Under the pieces are notes generated by a model, which was given only the letters and a program-made list of their open reading frames with translations, did no database searches and was not told the DNA's origin. A stretch of 43,265 nt of DNA, taken from assembly GCA_009731375.1 (NCBI GenBank), contig BJOX01000252.1:336825-380089 (forward strand). The letters are read 5' to 3'. A program made the position numbers and the translations under genes. Below, piece by piece: positions 30,906-40,474 of the stretch. How positions within the stretch are numbered: the first letter of the stretch is position 1; the number at the start of each line of letters is the position of its first letter. Origin of the DNA: Paulinella micropora. Lineage: Eukaryota > Cercozoa > Imbricatea > Euglyphida.

Positions 30906-31068
30906 AAGAAAATAACAACAGCGATAATGAAACTGATTGATTGATAATGAAGGAAAATATATTCTACTTTCTCGGACCTTGGCTGGCCAGTTCAAGCTCC
31001 GTTGGCGCAGAATGCTGCATAAAGCAGAAGAATATTCACAAACATAAAAAATTTTTACTATCATCACT

Positions 31069-31106
<38 letters not shown>

Positions 31107-31175
31107 GATGCCGTCGTCGTCGTTAGGTATTTTACCAGTGACGAAGCAGATATCTACCATTGAAATGTGTCAGAC

Positions 31176-31229
<54 letters not shown>

Positions 31230-31232
31230 TAT
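30906..31232. other. Short unique stretch with (ATC)n and (TTA)n
   Basis: Between SINE copies 3 and 4. A (CAT)n tract lies at 31073-31106 and a (TTA)n tract at 31178-31232. A possible 37-base - strand exon at 30978-31014 has splice-like ends but the wrong phase. Confidence 0.5.
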
Positions 31233-31498
31233 GGACACCGTGATAGCCCAGTGGTCAAGTTCTACCATCTGGGCCCTGTCGCCAATTCGATTCCCGTCGG
31301 TGCCACCAGTATTTTCATTGAACATACCGGTCCGTCTGGAAGTGTTGTTTCATTGAACATACCGGTCCGTCTGGAAGTGTTGGAACTGCCCTTGCGGGGG
31401 TGTCATTAGAGCCTATCGTCAATTCTTCGTACTCCCCTCACGGGTGAGACGATGGAGGCGCATGTGCAGAAATGCATCAGCCATTGACAGAGAAGCAC
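31233..31498 (+). mobile_element. SINE copy 4 (complete)
   Basis: Head GGACACCGTGATAGCCCAG, B box GTTCGATTCC with CCGTCGGTGCC. The internal duplication is CATTGAACATACCGGTCCG twice with a different spacer from copy 2. The 3' end is ATGGAGGCGCATGTGCAG to GAGAAGCAC. (TTA)n lies on both sides. Confidence 0.85.
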
Positions 31499-31542
<44 letters not shown>

Positions 31543-31651
31543 GCAGCAGCAGCAGCAGAAGAAGAAGAAGAAGAAGAAGAAGAAGGAGAAGAAGAAGTAG
31601 TAGAAGTAGTAGTAGTAGTAGTAGCAGCAGCAGCAGCAGTAGTATTAGTAT

Positions 31652-31686
<35 letters not shown>

Positions 31687-31827
31687 AAGGTAGTAGTAGT
31701 AGTAGTAAAGGTAGTAGTAGTAGTAGTAGTAGTAGTAGAAGAAGAAGTAGTAGTAGTAGTAATAGTAGTAGTAGTAGTAGTAGCAGTAGTAGTAGTACTA
31801 GTAGTAGTAGTAGCAGTAGTAGTAGCA

Positions 31828-31866
<39 letters not shown>

Positions 31867-31868
31867 TT
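31499..31868. repeat. Compound triplet repeat (TTA, AGC, AGA, AGT, TTA)
   Basis: The tail of SINE copy 4 passes through AGC/AGA/AGT triplets back to TTA before copy 5. Confidence 0.9.
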
Positions 31869-31957
31869 GGACACCGTGATAGCCCAGTGGTCAAGTTCTA
31901 CCATCTGGGCCCTGTCGCCAGTTCGATTCCAGTCGGTGCCACCAGTATTTTCATTGA
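31869..31957 (+). mobile_element. SINE copy 5 (5' part, cut by a gap)
   Basis: The tRNA-like head and first body bases are present, ending at N (31958-31967). The B-box region reads GATTCCAGTCGG in place of GATTCCCGTCGG. Confidence 0.8.
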
Positions 31958-31967
31958 NNNNNNNNNN

Positions 31968-31998
<31 letters not shown>

Positions 31999-32131
31999 GG
32001 ACACCGTGTAGCCCAGTGGTCAAGTTCTACCATCTGGGCCCTGTCGCCAGTTCGATTCCCGTCGGTGCCACCAGTATTTTCATTGAACATACCGGTCCGT
32101 CTGGACCAGTATTTTCATTGAACATACCGGT
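31999..32131 (+). mobile_element. SINE copy 6 (5' part, cut by a gap)
   Basis: The head has one deletion (GTGTAGCCC). Two copies of the 34-base body unit are present as in copy 2, then N from 32132 to 32393. It is preceded by (TTA)n. Confidence 0.8.
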
Positions 32132-32528
32132 NNNNNNNNNNNNNNNNNNNNNNNNNNNNNNNNNNNNNNNNNNNNNNNNNNNNNNNNNNNNNNNNNNNNN
32201 NNNNNNNNNNNNNNNNNNNNNNNNNNNNNNNNNNNNNNNNNNNNNNNNNNNNNNNNNNNNNNNNNNNNNNNNNNNNNNNNNNNNNNNNNNNNNNNNNNNN
32301 NNNNNNNNNNNNNNNNNNNNNNNNNNNNNNNNNNNNNNNNNNNNNNNNNNNNNNNNNNNNNNNNNNNNNNNNNNNNNNNNNNNNNNNNNNNNNCTGCCTC
32401 GTGGCTGGTTACGGATGCAGGTGAGTGTTTGTGTGTATTCCTATACATACGTACACGTATGCTTTTTAAGGGTTGAGCTTTAAATAACCCCACCTGGGTC
32501 CTCATTTATCGAGTTTACAACTCGATCA

Positions 32529-35500
32529 ATGCGGCACCGGGGTCCCATACCACTTATGTCAGGTTCTTATGCGAAGAGCGCGGCCGCTAGTGCTGGCCCT
32601 ATGGGTCAAGGCGGTAATCCTTCAGGTTTAGACGTTCCCCGTGGGAGTGCGCCTGCGGGTGGCGATGGCTACTCGGCCGGGGTGGGGTGGTCGAGTGCTC
32701 GCGTACCTGACGGGCAACCTGAATCACGTAGAGCCAGCAATCCTGCTGCATCTCGATCACCCTCCCCAACCTCGGAAGAGAAGTCACGTCCGGAAAGGTC
32801 TGGTCACGGCGTGTGGCAAGCGGTACCGCCACCGAGGAGGTGGCGGAGGAAGGTACGAAATGAGCTGGATAAGAGATGTTGCATAGTATGGGGGCTATCG
32901 CATGTCTCTCAGACAGTGGTCATGGCGCGAGAGCTCCGAATTCTCGGTCTCGGGGAAGTCGAGGTGGAATTCGCGGGCAGAGGTAGTGGGCGACATTTGC
33001 GGATTAAATGTGCGTCTTGTGAGGAGGCGGAGAAGATGGTGCGGCTGCTGCGGGAGCGTAAGTTCTTCACGGGAAAGGTTCACGTTGCGACGGGTAGGAC
33101 TTTCCGGGAAAGAGAGAAGCAGCGGGCTGCACGGGGGGGTGCCCAGTATGTAGAGATGCAGAGGGAGCTTCGCAAGCAGGGATTTGGCTACTGGGTGCTC
33201 GACGTGGAAGTCGACGAGCCCCAGGGCGAAGCCTCAAGCGGTGAATCTCCCTTGGCGGAGTGGGGCGGGATGCGGGAGCTGGAGGAGCTGGGGCGGAGGG
33301 TGCAGGATGGGCCGTGGAGGGTGGCGGAGGGCTCCAGGCGGGCTCAACCGAAGCGCAGGCATCGGCATCAGCTTCGTTCTTCCCAATTTGTGAAAGGCTT
33401 CCCACTGAGGGTGGCCTCACATAATTGGCAAGGCAAAGTGGGTGCGGATAGCCCAGGCTTTGGGGAATGGCCGGAGCACTACAAGGAGCGAGGCTGGGTG
33501 ATCGTCGGAGTCCAGGAGCACAACCTATCGTCGCAGAAGGTGGAGAAGCTCCAAGTCGACGGCTTCGCAGTCCTCGGCAAAGCGGCTGCAACTGGTGCGG
33601 GCTCGCGTCTCTTGGGGGGAGTCTTGACGTTGGTGGCCAACTATCTGGCACCGTGCGCTACCATTGTACAGGCGCCTGTTCCACACCCACAGCAATTGTG
33701 GGTGAGGCTGTCGTCTGGGAGCGCGACGGCGTCGGATGTGTTCGTCGGCAACGGCTACTTCCCCCAAGAAAATCAACGAGAGGAATCTATTGCAGCCTAT
33801 GAGGCGTGGCAGGCGGCCGTCTCCTACTTCGCCACCAAAGGTCATGTGGTTACGGTTGGTGATGCTAATGCTAAGCTGGGGCCCGCCAGAATAGCGCGGG
33901 AGGAGGGAGTGGTGGGCCTCTTTGGCGAGATAGATGGGAGGGGTAGAGGGGTTAGGAGTGAGAATGGTGAGTTGCTGGCTGCGATGCTTGTTGCCACGGG
34001 GTTGCGCAATCTCAGTGGGTTTTCGCAACCACGGGGGGACAAATATTGGTGGTCTAGGCAGGAAAATGTAGGTGGACGAAGGCATCTACTGGATTACATC
34101 TGCGTCTCTTCCGAGCTGGCGGAGGAGGCAAGCTTCGGCGTCGACGAGGTAGACCTTGATACCGACCACAAAGCTGTGTGGGCGGAACTGGTCTGGGGGG
34201 GACAGCCACCCCCCAAAAAGCAGGTAAAGAGGTACAAAGCATTCAAGGCAGAGCGCTTGATAGGCAGGGTAGTTGAGGGTAAGGAGAGTGAGCTGTCTAA
34301 GCTTAGGTTGAAGTACGACGAGACCTTTGCAGCTGGTATATCGGGGCTGTTGCCAGATGGCCTCCCAGATCTATCAGCAGTGGAGGACCCGGATGAGCTT
34401 CAGCAGGAGGTAGATAGGGTCGCTAGCTTAGTGGTCCGAGCTTTCACGGGCGCAGCCGTGAAGGTCTTGGGAGTTCGGGTGATTAGGCCAGGGTTTACTA
34501 ATGCATGGTTTGATGAGAGTCTTAGGGAAGCGATTGCGCGACGGAGAGAGGCATACGGCCTCTGGCGAAGGAATGAGGCCAACCGAGAGGCCTGGCAAAG
34601 ATATAAAGAAGCGAGGAAGGCGGTCAGAAGGTTATGCAAGGAGAAGAAGGAGCAAGCGTGGAAGCGGGTCCAGAATGACACCGCTGCCAACTTCAGGAGC
34701 GCTACCATGGCCACGTACTGGAAGCTGTCAAAGCGTTTGGGCGGGGTTCGGCGGTCGAACGCTTCTGCTCCTGTTCGGAAGCCCGATGGCACTCTGGCAT
34801 GCACACTCCGGGAAAAACTACAAGAATGGGAAGAATACCGCCGACGTATGGTGGTCCCCAAAGAAAACCAGTTTTTGGAGGATGCATGTGTAGAGGAAGT
34901 CGGTTCTGATGAGGAAGCAGCGCGGATTGAGCCCGAGCGGAAGGCCCGCGAAACCTTCCAGTATAACGACAACCTGCGCGACCAATTCGAGGCCATGGCG
35001 CAAGCCGAGGAGATCCGGACTGAGACGGGCCCGCTGGACTATGATTACACCGAGAAGGAAGTGGAGCTCTGCCAGGAAAATCTCCAGAATCACAAAGCGT
35101 GCTCACCGGATAAGATCAAGAACGAGATGCTCAAGTACGGAGGCACGCGGATTGTGAGCTTTCTGGTGCGCTTCTTCAACTGGTTGAAATCGTGCGAATA
35201 CACCCCCAGCGACTGGGGCAAAGCGATTATCGTCAACATCCCAAAAGGAGGCGACCCAACCGATCCGGAAAATTGGAGAGACATCGCGATTCTGAGCTGT
35301 CTGGGTAAGATGTATCTGTCCCTTATGGCGGCGAGGCTTACGGCTTTCATCGATCAGCCGGGCAGGCTTCGCCCAGAGCAGGGTGGGTTCCGGCCAAAAC
35401 GTAGTACGGGGGACCAGATTTTTGTCCTTAAGGAGCGTCTGCGCCTTAGACAACAAGCTGGCCTCCGTTCTTTCGTTTTGTTCGTGGATCTGAGAAAGGC

Positions 35501-37445
35501 ATTCCCTACGGTTTGGCGGGCCGGGTTGTTTCAGAGGCTAACCCAGATGGGGGTACAGGGCAAGTTCTATCGCATTCTGCGGCGTTTTTACCGAAGAACG
35601 TCATCGCGAGTGCTAGTCGATGGCGAACTCACTGGTGAAGTGCTGGAAGAGATGGGAGTTCAGCAAGGGTCGCCGTTGTCACCGTCGCTGTTCAACGTCT
35701 TCATGGATGAGCTAACGGTCCGAATCGCGAAAGAGTTGGAGATCGAGGACCTCAACCGCATCGAAGACATACGGACCCTGCTTTACGCCGACGACGTTGC
35801 GGTAATTGCGCATAGTGTCACGGAGCTTCAACAGATTGTAAATGTCGTGGCGACATTCGTGGAGGACTATCGGCTTGAAATCAACCTGAAACCGGGCAAG
35901 ACGGAAGTCATGCCGATATACGGGCACGCCAAGTCAAAAAAGTCGCCCCCATGCGTGAGGTTCCGGGGCAAGGTTCTCAACGTCACCGACCACTACAAAT
36001 ACCTGGGAGTTCTGCTCACGGACACCCTCTCCGATAAACCGCAAGCGAAGCGGGCGGCGGAAATCACTGTAGCGGGAACGGCTGCCTGCTACCCCCTCTG
36101 GATTGCCCATGAAGTTCCAGCGCGTCTTCGGCTGATGAATTGGCAGCAAATGGTTGGCGCAAAGTTGCTTTACGCATCGGCTTTTTGGGATCTGCCGGGC
36201 GCCAACAAGCTGAGTAAGCTGGAGGGCGCGTTGGTAGCGCCCCTGCGGGTCATCTTGGGTGTTGGTACGCGCACAAGCGGCTGCATCACCAGGGGTTTAG
36301 GCCGCACGCCGAGTTTTAGCATCCTTGCCAAGGCGGCCCGGCTTCGGTTCCTAGGGCGCATCGAGTTACTGGGCAACACAGCGCTAACACGCAGGCTTTA
36401 CAACACGGGTCGGTGCAAATGGAAGGAAGATACGGAAAATTTGATCTTAGCAGATCACAGGCTGCGGGAGGGCTTGGATGCGCTCAAGCGGGTCGTGAAC
36501 GAAGATGGCACGGTAGATGATAAGGACTGGCGGGCCGCTCTGGCGAACTGGAACGAGGTGGTAAAGCAATGGTCTGTCCGGCAGGAAGTAGCTGGCTGGG
36601 AGCGGCAGGCTAAGCCCTCTGATGGGCTTAGGGTGCTGCTTAGCCAGATGTCTTCCCGCTCTGCTTTCCCACGTTGGCGGGCGCTGGAGGGGGGAAGTCA
36701 CAACCTTATCAGAAGGCGATTGTTGAGCTGCAACAATCGCCTTCGCCTCTACCGATCCAAATTTGGCTCATGCTCGCCGGACTGCTCAAGCTGTTTCGCC
36801 TTGTGTGGCACTGAGGTTAACGAGTCGTTACGTCACTTCCTGCTGCATTGCCCAACGTTTGCGAGCTCTCGTGAGGCACTGTTTAAGTTTATCGATGAGG
36901 CGCAAGCCCGGCAGCCCCTCATGCTGAATCGAGGAGGGCTTTATCACAGGGAACTGCGGGAGGCAGAGGAGGAGATGAGGCTCTTCAAAGAGGAATGGCT
37001 GAAGGGGGAGGATGAAAAGATGGCGGCGATGCTCGGCGTTTTGTTTATCCCTGTCCCAGAAGAGGTGGAGGAGGAGTTAGGAAGGTTTGTTGCCACCATC
37101 TGGAAGGAGTGGGAGGAGTTGGAGGCGCAGACCAGGGAGGCAGAGGGGGCGGAGGAGGAGGAGGAGGTGATCGACCTCACGGTCGTTCAGGAGGTGGGTA
37201 GAAGGAGGGGAAGGCCTAGTCAGGTAGAATGTCTGGCTAGATCTGTTGTAGGTGGAGGTCAGCGCAGCGTCGCGGACTTCTTCTCGGCAGATAACTCCTC
37301 TCACTCCTTGCACCCACTTGCACATGCACAGCACGCTCATTTGCACATTGCACTGCCAGTCGAGTCTTTGGAGCGGAGCCGCGTCACCGAACGGTCCCGT
37401 GCTACCAATGGAGGCACATGTCCGACAGGATCAAAGGCCAATTGA
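32529..37445 (+). CDS. LINE 2 polyprotein (1638 aa): RRM-like, APE endonuclease, RT, zinc knuckle, SIM/AT-hook/PIP tail
   Basis: One ORF holds an RRM/ORF1-like part (residues ~105-230: CCIVWGLSH to TFREREKQR). The APE-type endonuclease (~294-550) shows ASHNWQGK, GVQEH, GNGYFPQE, GDANAKLG, LRNLSGF, DYICVS and DTDHKAVW. The RT (~800-1150) shows WRDIAILSCLGKMYLS, QGGFRPKRSTGDQ, FVDLRKAFPTVW, GVQQGSPLSPSLFNVFMDEL and LLYADDVAVIAH. A knuckle CSSCFALC...H...C follows near 1420-1445. The tail has EEEEVIDLT (1547-1551 core), RRRGRPSQ (~1559-1566) and QRSVADFF (1578-1585). It nicks DNA and copies its RNA at the target. I do not assign a clade. The ATG at 32529 is the first in frame after the gap and fits LINE 1. 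Confidence 0.9.
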   Translation: MRHRGPIPLMSGSYAKSAAASAGPMGQGGNPSGLDVPRGSAPAGGDGYSAGVGWSSARVPDGQPESRRASNPAASRSPSPTSEEKSRPERSGHGVWQAVPPPRRWRRKVRNELDKRCCIVWGLSHVSQTVVMARELRILGLGEVEVEFAGRGSGRHLRIKCASCEEAEKMVRLLRERKFFTGKVHVATGRTFREREKQRAARGGAQYVEMQRELRKQGFGYWVLDVEVDEPQGEASSGESPLAEWGGMRELEELGRRVQDGPWRVAEGSRRAQPKRRHRHQLRSSQFVKGFPLRVASHNWQGKVGADSPGFGEWPEHYKERGWVIVGVQEHNLSSQKVEKLQVDGFAVLGKAAATGAGSRLLGGVLTLVANYLAPCATIVQAPVPHPQQLWVRLSSGSATASDVFVGNGYFPQENQREESIAAYEAWQAAVSYFATKGHVVTVGDANAKLGPARIAREEGVVGLFGEIDGRGRGVRSENGELLAAMLVATGLRNLSGFSQPRGDKYWWSRQENVGGRRHLLDYICVSSELAEEASFGVDEVDLDTDHKAVWAELVWGGQPPPKKQVKRYKAFKAERLIGRVVEGKESELSKLRLKYDETFAAGISGLLPDGLPDLSAVEDPDELQQEVDRVASLVVRAFTGAAVKVLGVRVIRPGFTNAWFDESLREAIARRREAYGLWRRNEANREAWQRYKEARKAVRRLCKEKKEQAWKRVQNDTAANFRSATMATYWKLSKRLGGVRRSNASAPVRKPDGTLACTLREKLQEWEEYRRRMVVPKENQFLEDACVEEVGSDEEAARIEPERKARETFQYNDNLRDQFEAMAQAEEIRTETGPLDYDYTEKEVELCQENLQNHKACSPDKIKNEMLKYGGTRIVSFLVRFFNWLKSCEYTPSDWGKAIIVNIPKGGDPTDPENWRDIAILSCLGKMYLSLMAARLTAFIDQPGRLRPEQGGFRPKRSTGDQIFVLKERLRLRQQAGLRSFVLFVDLRKAFPTVWRAGLFQRLTQMGVQGKFYRILRRFYRRTSSRVLVDGELTGEVLEEMGVQQGSPLSPSLFNVFMDELTVRIAKELEIEDLNRIEDIRTLLYADDVAVIAHSVTELQQIVNVVATFVEDYRLEINLKPGKTEVMPIYGHAKSKKSPPCVRFRGKVLNVTDHYKYLGVLLTDTLSDKPQAKRAAEITVAGTAACYPLWIAHEVPARLRLMNWQQMVGAKLLYASAFWDLPGANKLSKLEGALVAPLRVILGVGTRTSGCITRGLGRTPSFSILAKAARLRFLGRIELLGNTALTRRLYNTGRCKWKEDTENLILADHRLREGLDALKRVVNEDGTVDDKDWRAALANWNEVVKQWSVRQEVAGWERQAKPSDGLRVLLSQMSSRSAFPRWRALEGGSHNLIRRRLLSCNNRLRLYRSKFGSCSPDCSSCFALCGTEVNESLRHFLLHCPTFASSREALFKFIDEAQARQPLMLNRGGLYHRELREAEEEMRLFKEEWLKGEDEKMAAMLGVLFIPVPEEVEEELGRFVATIWKEWEELEAQTREAEGAEEEEEVIDLTVVQEVGRRRGRPSQVECLARSVVGGGQRSVADFFSADNSSHSLHPLAHAQHAHLHIALPVESLERSRVTERSRATNGGTCPTGSKAN
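37167..37283 (+). other. SIM, AT-hook and PIP-box tail of LINE 2
   Basis: VIDLT at 37167-37181 after a run of Glu is a textbook SUMO-interacting motif. GRRRGRP at about 37197-37217 is AT-hook-like. QRSVADFF at 37260-37283 fits the PCNA-interacting consensus Q-x-x-hydrophobic-x-x-aromatic-aromatic. The same three motifs in the same order occur in LINE 1. Confidence 0.75.
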
Positions 37446-37455
37446 CTGATAAGTC

Positions 37456-37525
37456 TATTATTATTATTACTATTATTATTATTACTATTATTAATTATTA
37501 TTATTATTAATTATTATTATTATTA

Positions 37526-37590
<65 letters not shown>

Positions 37591-37628
37591 CATCATTATT
37601 ATTATCATTATATTATTAGTGGTAGTAT

Positions 37629-37679
<51 letters not shown>

Positions 37680-37780
37680 CAGTAGAAGTGGTAGAAGTAG
37701 AAGTAGTAGTAGTAGTAGTAGTAGTGGTAGTAGTGGTAGTAGTAGTAGTAGTAGTAGTAGTAGTAATAGTAAGCGCTGCC
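37456..37780. repeat. (TTA)n tail of LINE 2 followed by (AGT)n
   Basis: TTA repeat with TTAA variants to about 37618, then AGT/GTG/AGA triplets to about 37770. This is the same TTA-to-AGT succession as after SINE copy 2. Confidence 0.9.
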
Positions 37781-37799
37781 GTCTCCTTCTTTCACTTAC

Positions 37800-38580
37800 G
37801 TTATCCCACGTGCGCAGCTGTTTCGTTCTCCAGTCCAAAGTCGCCACCGCGTGCGCCTGGTCCACCGCTACGTGCGTAACTTCCACCAAGCTGCCAAGCA
37901 GGCCCGGCCCACCCGCCTCACCGTTGAACCGTCCGCATCTGGCTAACTTTGCCCACTTGCGTGTCTGCACACCATCCCGTTCGGCGAGGAAGTGCGAATA
38001 GCCGGTTTGGACGAGCACGAGGCGCGGCGCGATGTGCACAGACTCGATGGTGTTGGGCACTTTAGGGTGGACTTGCTGCGTGTCCTTCACCAGCTGCCAG
38101 AAACCTAGTACAGTATGGTATAGTATGGCATATTACAGTATGATAGAACAGTACAGTATACTATACCGGTCGCCCGCTCCACCGCCAGCTCCAACGTCAC
38201 CAACACACTGCCCGCTGCCAAGGCCAGCGACAACCGGCTTTTCAAGTATTTTTTCTCCTCCCAGTTACACGCGCACACAGCCATTTGCTTGATTTTTTTG
38301 AAGGGTAGTTCGGCCCACAGGCCTGTGAGTTCCAGTCGGAAGTGTCGTGCCTCGTGCGAGTGCGAGTCGAAGAGGAGGAGCTCTTTCCCGCGAGCTACGA
38401 GCAGCAACGGAGCTGCGTCCTCCTGCCGGCCCGTCACGCTCCAGCTGACAGTAGTCCTGCGATAGAATGTGTTTGATATCACATACAAAAAGTAATATGA
38501 CAAAAAGAAATATGACTGATAAAATGTAAATAAAATGTAATAACAATACAATATAAAAATGATGATACAGCAGCAGCTGC

Positions 38581-38612
<32 letters not shown>

Positions 38613-38616
38613 CAGT

Positions 38617-38651
<35 letters not shown>

Positions 38652-38902
38652 TAGTAGTTGTAGTAATTGTAGTAGTTGTAGTAATTGTAGTAGTAGTAGT
38701 AGTAGTATTTTGTTGTTGTTGTTGTATCTACAAGTCAGGCTGGTTCTAGGATTAGCCTCACAGCTCAGCTACCAGGCGTCGCAGGAGAAAGGTCCAGCTA
38801 TTTCATTAGCTGTTTCAGCGACGATCGCGCCTTGCCGGTGTACTAAGAGAGCCCGGTGTACTAAGAGAGCAGCATCTTGCTCCCCTTTGGCCGGCAGCGC
38901 TA
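37800..38902 (-). CDS. WD40-like protein, three upstream exons
   Basis: Exons on the - strand are 38902-38773, 38456-38167 and 38104-37800, with donors TG|GTAGCT, CG|GTATAG and AAC|GTAAGT and acceptors ATGCAG, TCGCAG and TACTAG. Phases match at both joins (2, then 1) and the last exon ends in phase 0. Propeller-like strands: APLLLVARGKELLLFDSHSH, SRLSLALAAGSVLVTLEL and HVAVDQAHAVATLDWRTKQL followed by RTWD, the classical end of a WD repeat. The first exon holds an 18-base in-frame tandem duplication (ALLVHRALLVHR). It probably continues into the exons at 30105, but at least one linking exon (net 3n+2 bases) is missing, perhaps in the 32132-32393 gap. The start codon is not identified. Confidence 0.55.
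38573..38728. repeat. (AGT)n/(AGC)n/(TTG)n in intron
   Basis: Triplet repeats in the intron between exons 38773 and 38456. Confidence 0.85.
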
Positions 38903-39305
38903 CTGCATAGCTCACTGGCGAACCTTGCCACATGAGCAACACACCACAACATGACCAGCAACTGTCACAACAGAAAGCGCAAAGTCAACAACAACAACAA
39001 CAACAACAACAACAAGGGCAACGACGACGACAAAGAAGACGACAGCCACGACGACGATAAGAGCAAGAATGACAAAAACAACAAGATCAGCAACAAAACA
39101 AAGCATCGACGATGACGATACGATGGCGATAAACTAACAGCGACGGAATAATAATTAAACCATTAGCAACGAATATATAAAGGGTACGAGAAAACTGTTA
39201 TACTTACCTGAATTATTGCTATAATGTTATGCTCGAGTACATAACTGTGTCAAATGCATGATGGTACGCACTTTGTTGTGGCTCCTCAGCGAGGTTCCAC
39301 CGTGG
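38903..39305. other. Unassigned stretch with (CAA)n
   Basis: (CAA)n at 38986-39014, then CGACGA-rich sequence. A strong - strand donor (TTCAG|GTAAGT, near 39208) and an acceptor (TTATGCAG, near 39321) frame a segment that could be an exon, but each frame is broken, so I do not call one. Confidence 0.4.
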
Positions 39306-39317
39306 AGTTTGAAGCAG

Positions 39318-39470
39318 CCTGCATAAGACAAGATAAGATAAGGTAAGACAAGATAAGACAAGACAAGACAAGATAAGATAAAATAAGATAAGATAGGATA
39401 AGAAAAGATATGGTAAGATAAGATAAGACAAGATAAGACAAGATAAGACAAGATAAGACAAGGCAAGACA

Positions 39471-39502
<32 letters not shown>

Positions 39503-39560
39503 ATAAGATAGGATAAGAAAAGATAAGATAGGATAAGATAAGATAAGATAAGATAAGATT
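39318..39560. repeat. (ATAAG)n pentanucleotide minisatellite
   Basis: About 240 bases of ATAAG with ACAAG and ATAGG variants. Confidence 0.9.
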
Positions 39561-39814
39561 AGAATGGGAAAAGCGTGCACCACAGTTTGGCAACAGTGGT
39601 CTCTGCTTATTAAGTAAATCAAAAATCATCGTGCGGACTCGCAGAAAAATGCCGGTCGGTCGTTGTTGTGGCTACTTTGAAAGTTTCATTCAGAGCTATC
39701 CAATGAGGCATAACACACCTTGCCACTGCATGGATTTACAGAGAGAGAAGCGACAGGCTACTCTGAACAAGCTTTCTTTCGACAACTTATTATATATTAC
39801 TATTCATGTGTATA

Positions 39815-39815
39815 C

Positions 39816-39859
<44 letters not shown>

Positions 39860-39896
39860 ATCTATCTATCTGTCTATCTGTCTATCTACCTATCTA

Positions 39897-39943
<47 letters not shown>

Positions 39944-40100
39944 GTCTATCTATCTATCTACCTACCTACCTATCTACCTACCTACCTACATACCTCTCTT
40001 TCTTTCTTTCTTTTCTCTCTCTCTCTCTGGGGGGGGGGGGGGGGGGGGGGTTAAANNNNNNNNNNNNNNNNNNNNNNGGGGGGGGGGGGGGGGGGGGGGG
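39815..40100. repeat. (TATC)n, (CT)n, poly-G and gap
   Basis: (CTAT)n with CTGT and CTAC variants to about 39990, then CTTT, then poly-G on both sides of N (40056-40077). Confidence 0.9.
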
Positions 40101-40199
40101 GCGGCAGTTAACACCTGCATAGCTCGGGCGTGGACGAGTGCTCCACGAGGTACATAATATATTTGAAACAACTGCACAACCATCAAAACATACGAAAAG

Positions 40200-40474
40200 G
40201 TATGTATGTATGTATGTATGTATGTGTATCTGTGTGTGTGTGTATGTATGTATGCATGTATGTATGTATGTATGTATGTATGTATGTACGTATGTACGTA
40301 TGTGTGTTTGTATGTATGTATGTATGTATGTATGTACGTATGTATGTAACATATGTATGTATGTATGTATGTATGTCTCTAATATGTATGTATGTATGTA
40401 ACATATGTATGTATGTATGTATGTATCTGTATGTGTGTATGTATGTATGTATGTATGTATGTATGAATGAATGA
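40200..40474. repeat. (GTAT)n tetranucleotide tract
   Basis: GTAT with ACGT, GTGT and ACAT variants, preceded by AAAAG. The start AAAAG|GTATG could be an intron donor as in the helicase gene, but no partner exon is clear. Confidence 0.85.

Larger units (their letters stand above)
32394..37455 (+). mobile_element. LINE 2: intact APE-type non-LTR retrotransposon
   Basis: The 5' end is lost in the gap that ends at 32393; at least 135 bases of 5' UTR are visible. One uninterrupted ORF (32529-37445) and a short 3' end (to AAGTC, 37455) are followed by (TTA)n. Since the ORF is intact over 4.9 kb, the copy is young or under selection. It lies antisense in the proposed intron between 37800 and 30105. 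Confidence 0.88.

Noticed and set aside
30978-31014. 37-base exon candidate for the WD40-like gene
   Set aside because: The splice ends look good, but its length gives the wrong phase for the exon at 30105.
31233-31310. Functional tRNA gene
   Set aside because: The A and B boxes are good, but the D, anticodon and T stems do not pair and the segment repeats as a SINE head.
28204-32131. CRISPR-like array
   Set aside because: The repeated units are 240-265-base SINEs separated by microsatellites in a eukaryotic genome, not short repeats with unique spacers.
39219-39629. 136-codon - strand ORF with Leu-Ser-Tyr repeats
   Set aside because: It is mostly the ATAAG minisatellite; the non-repeat ends resemble nothing.
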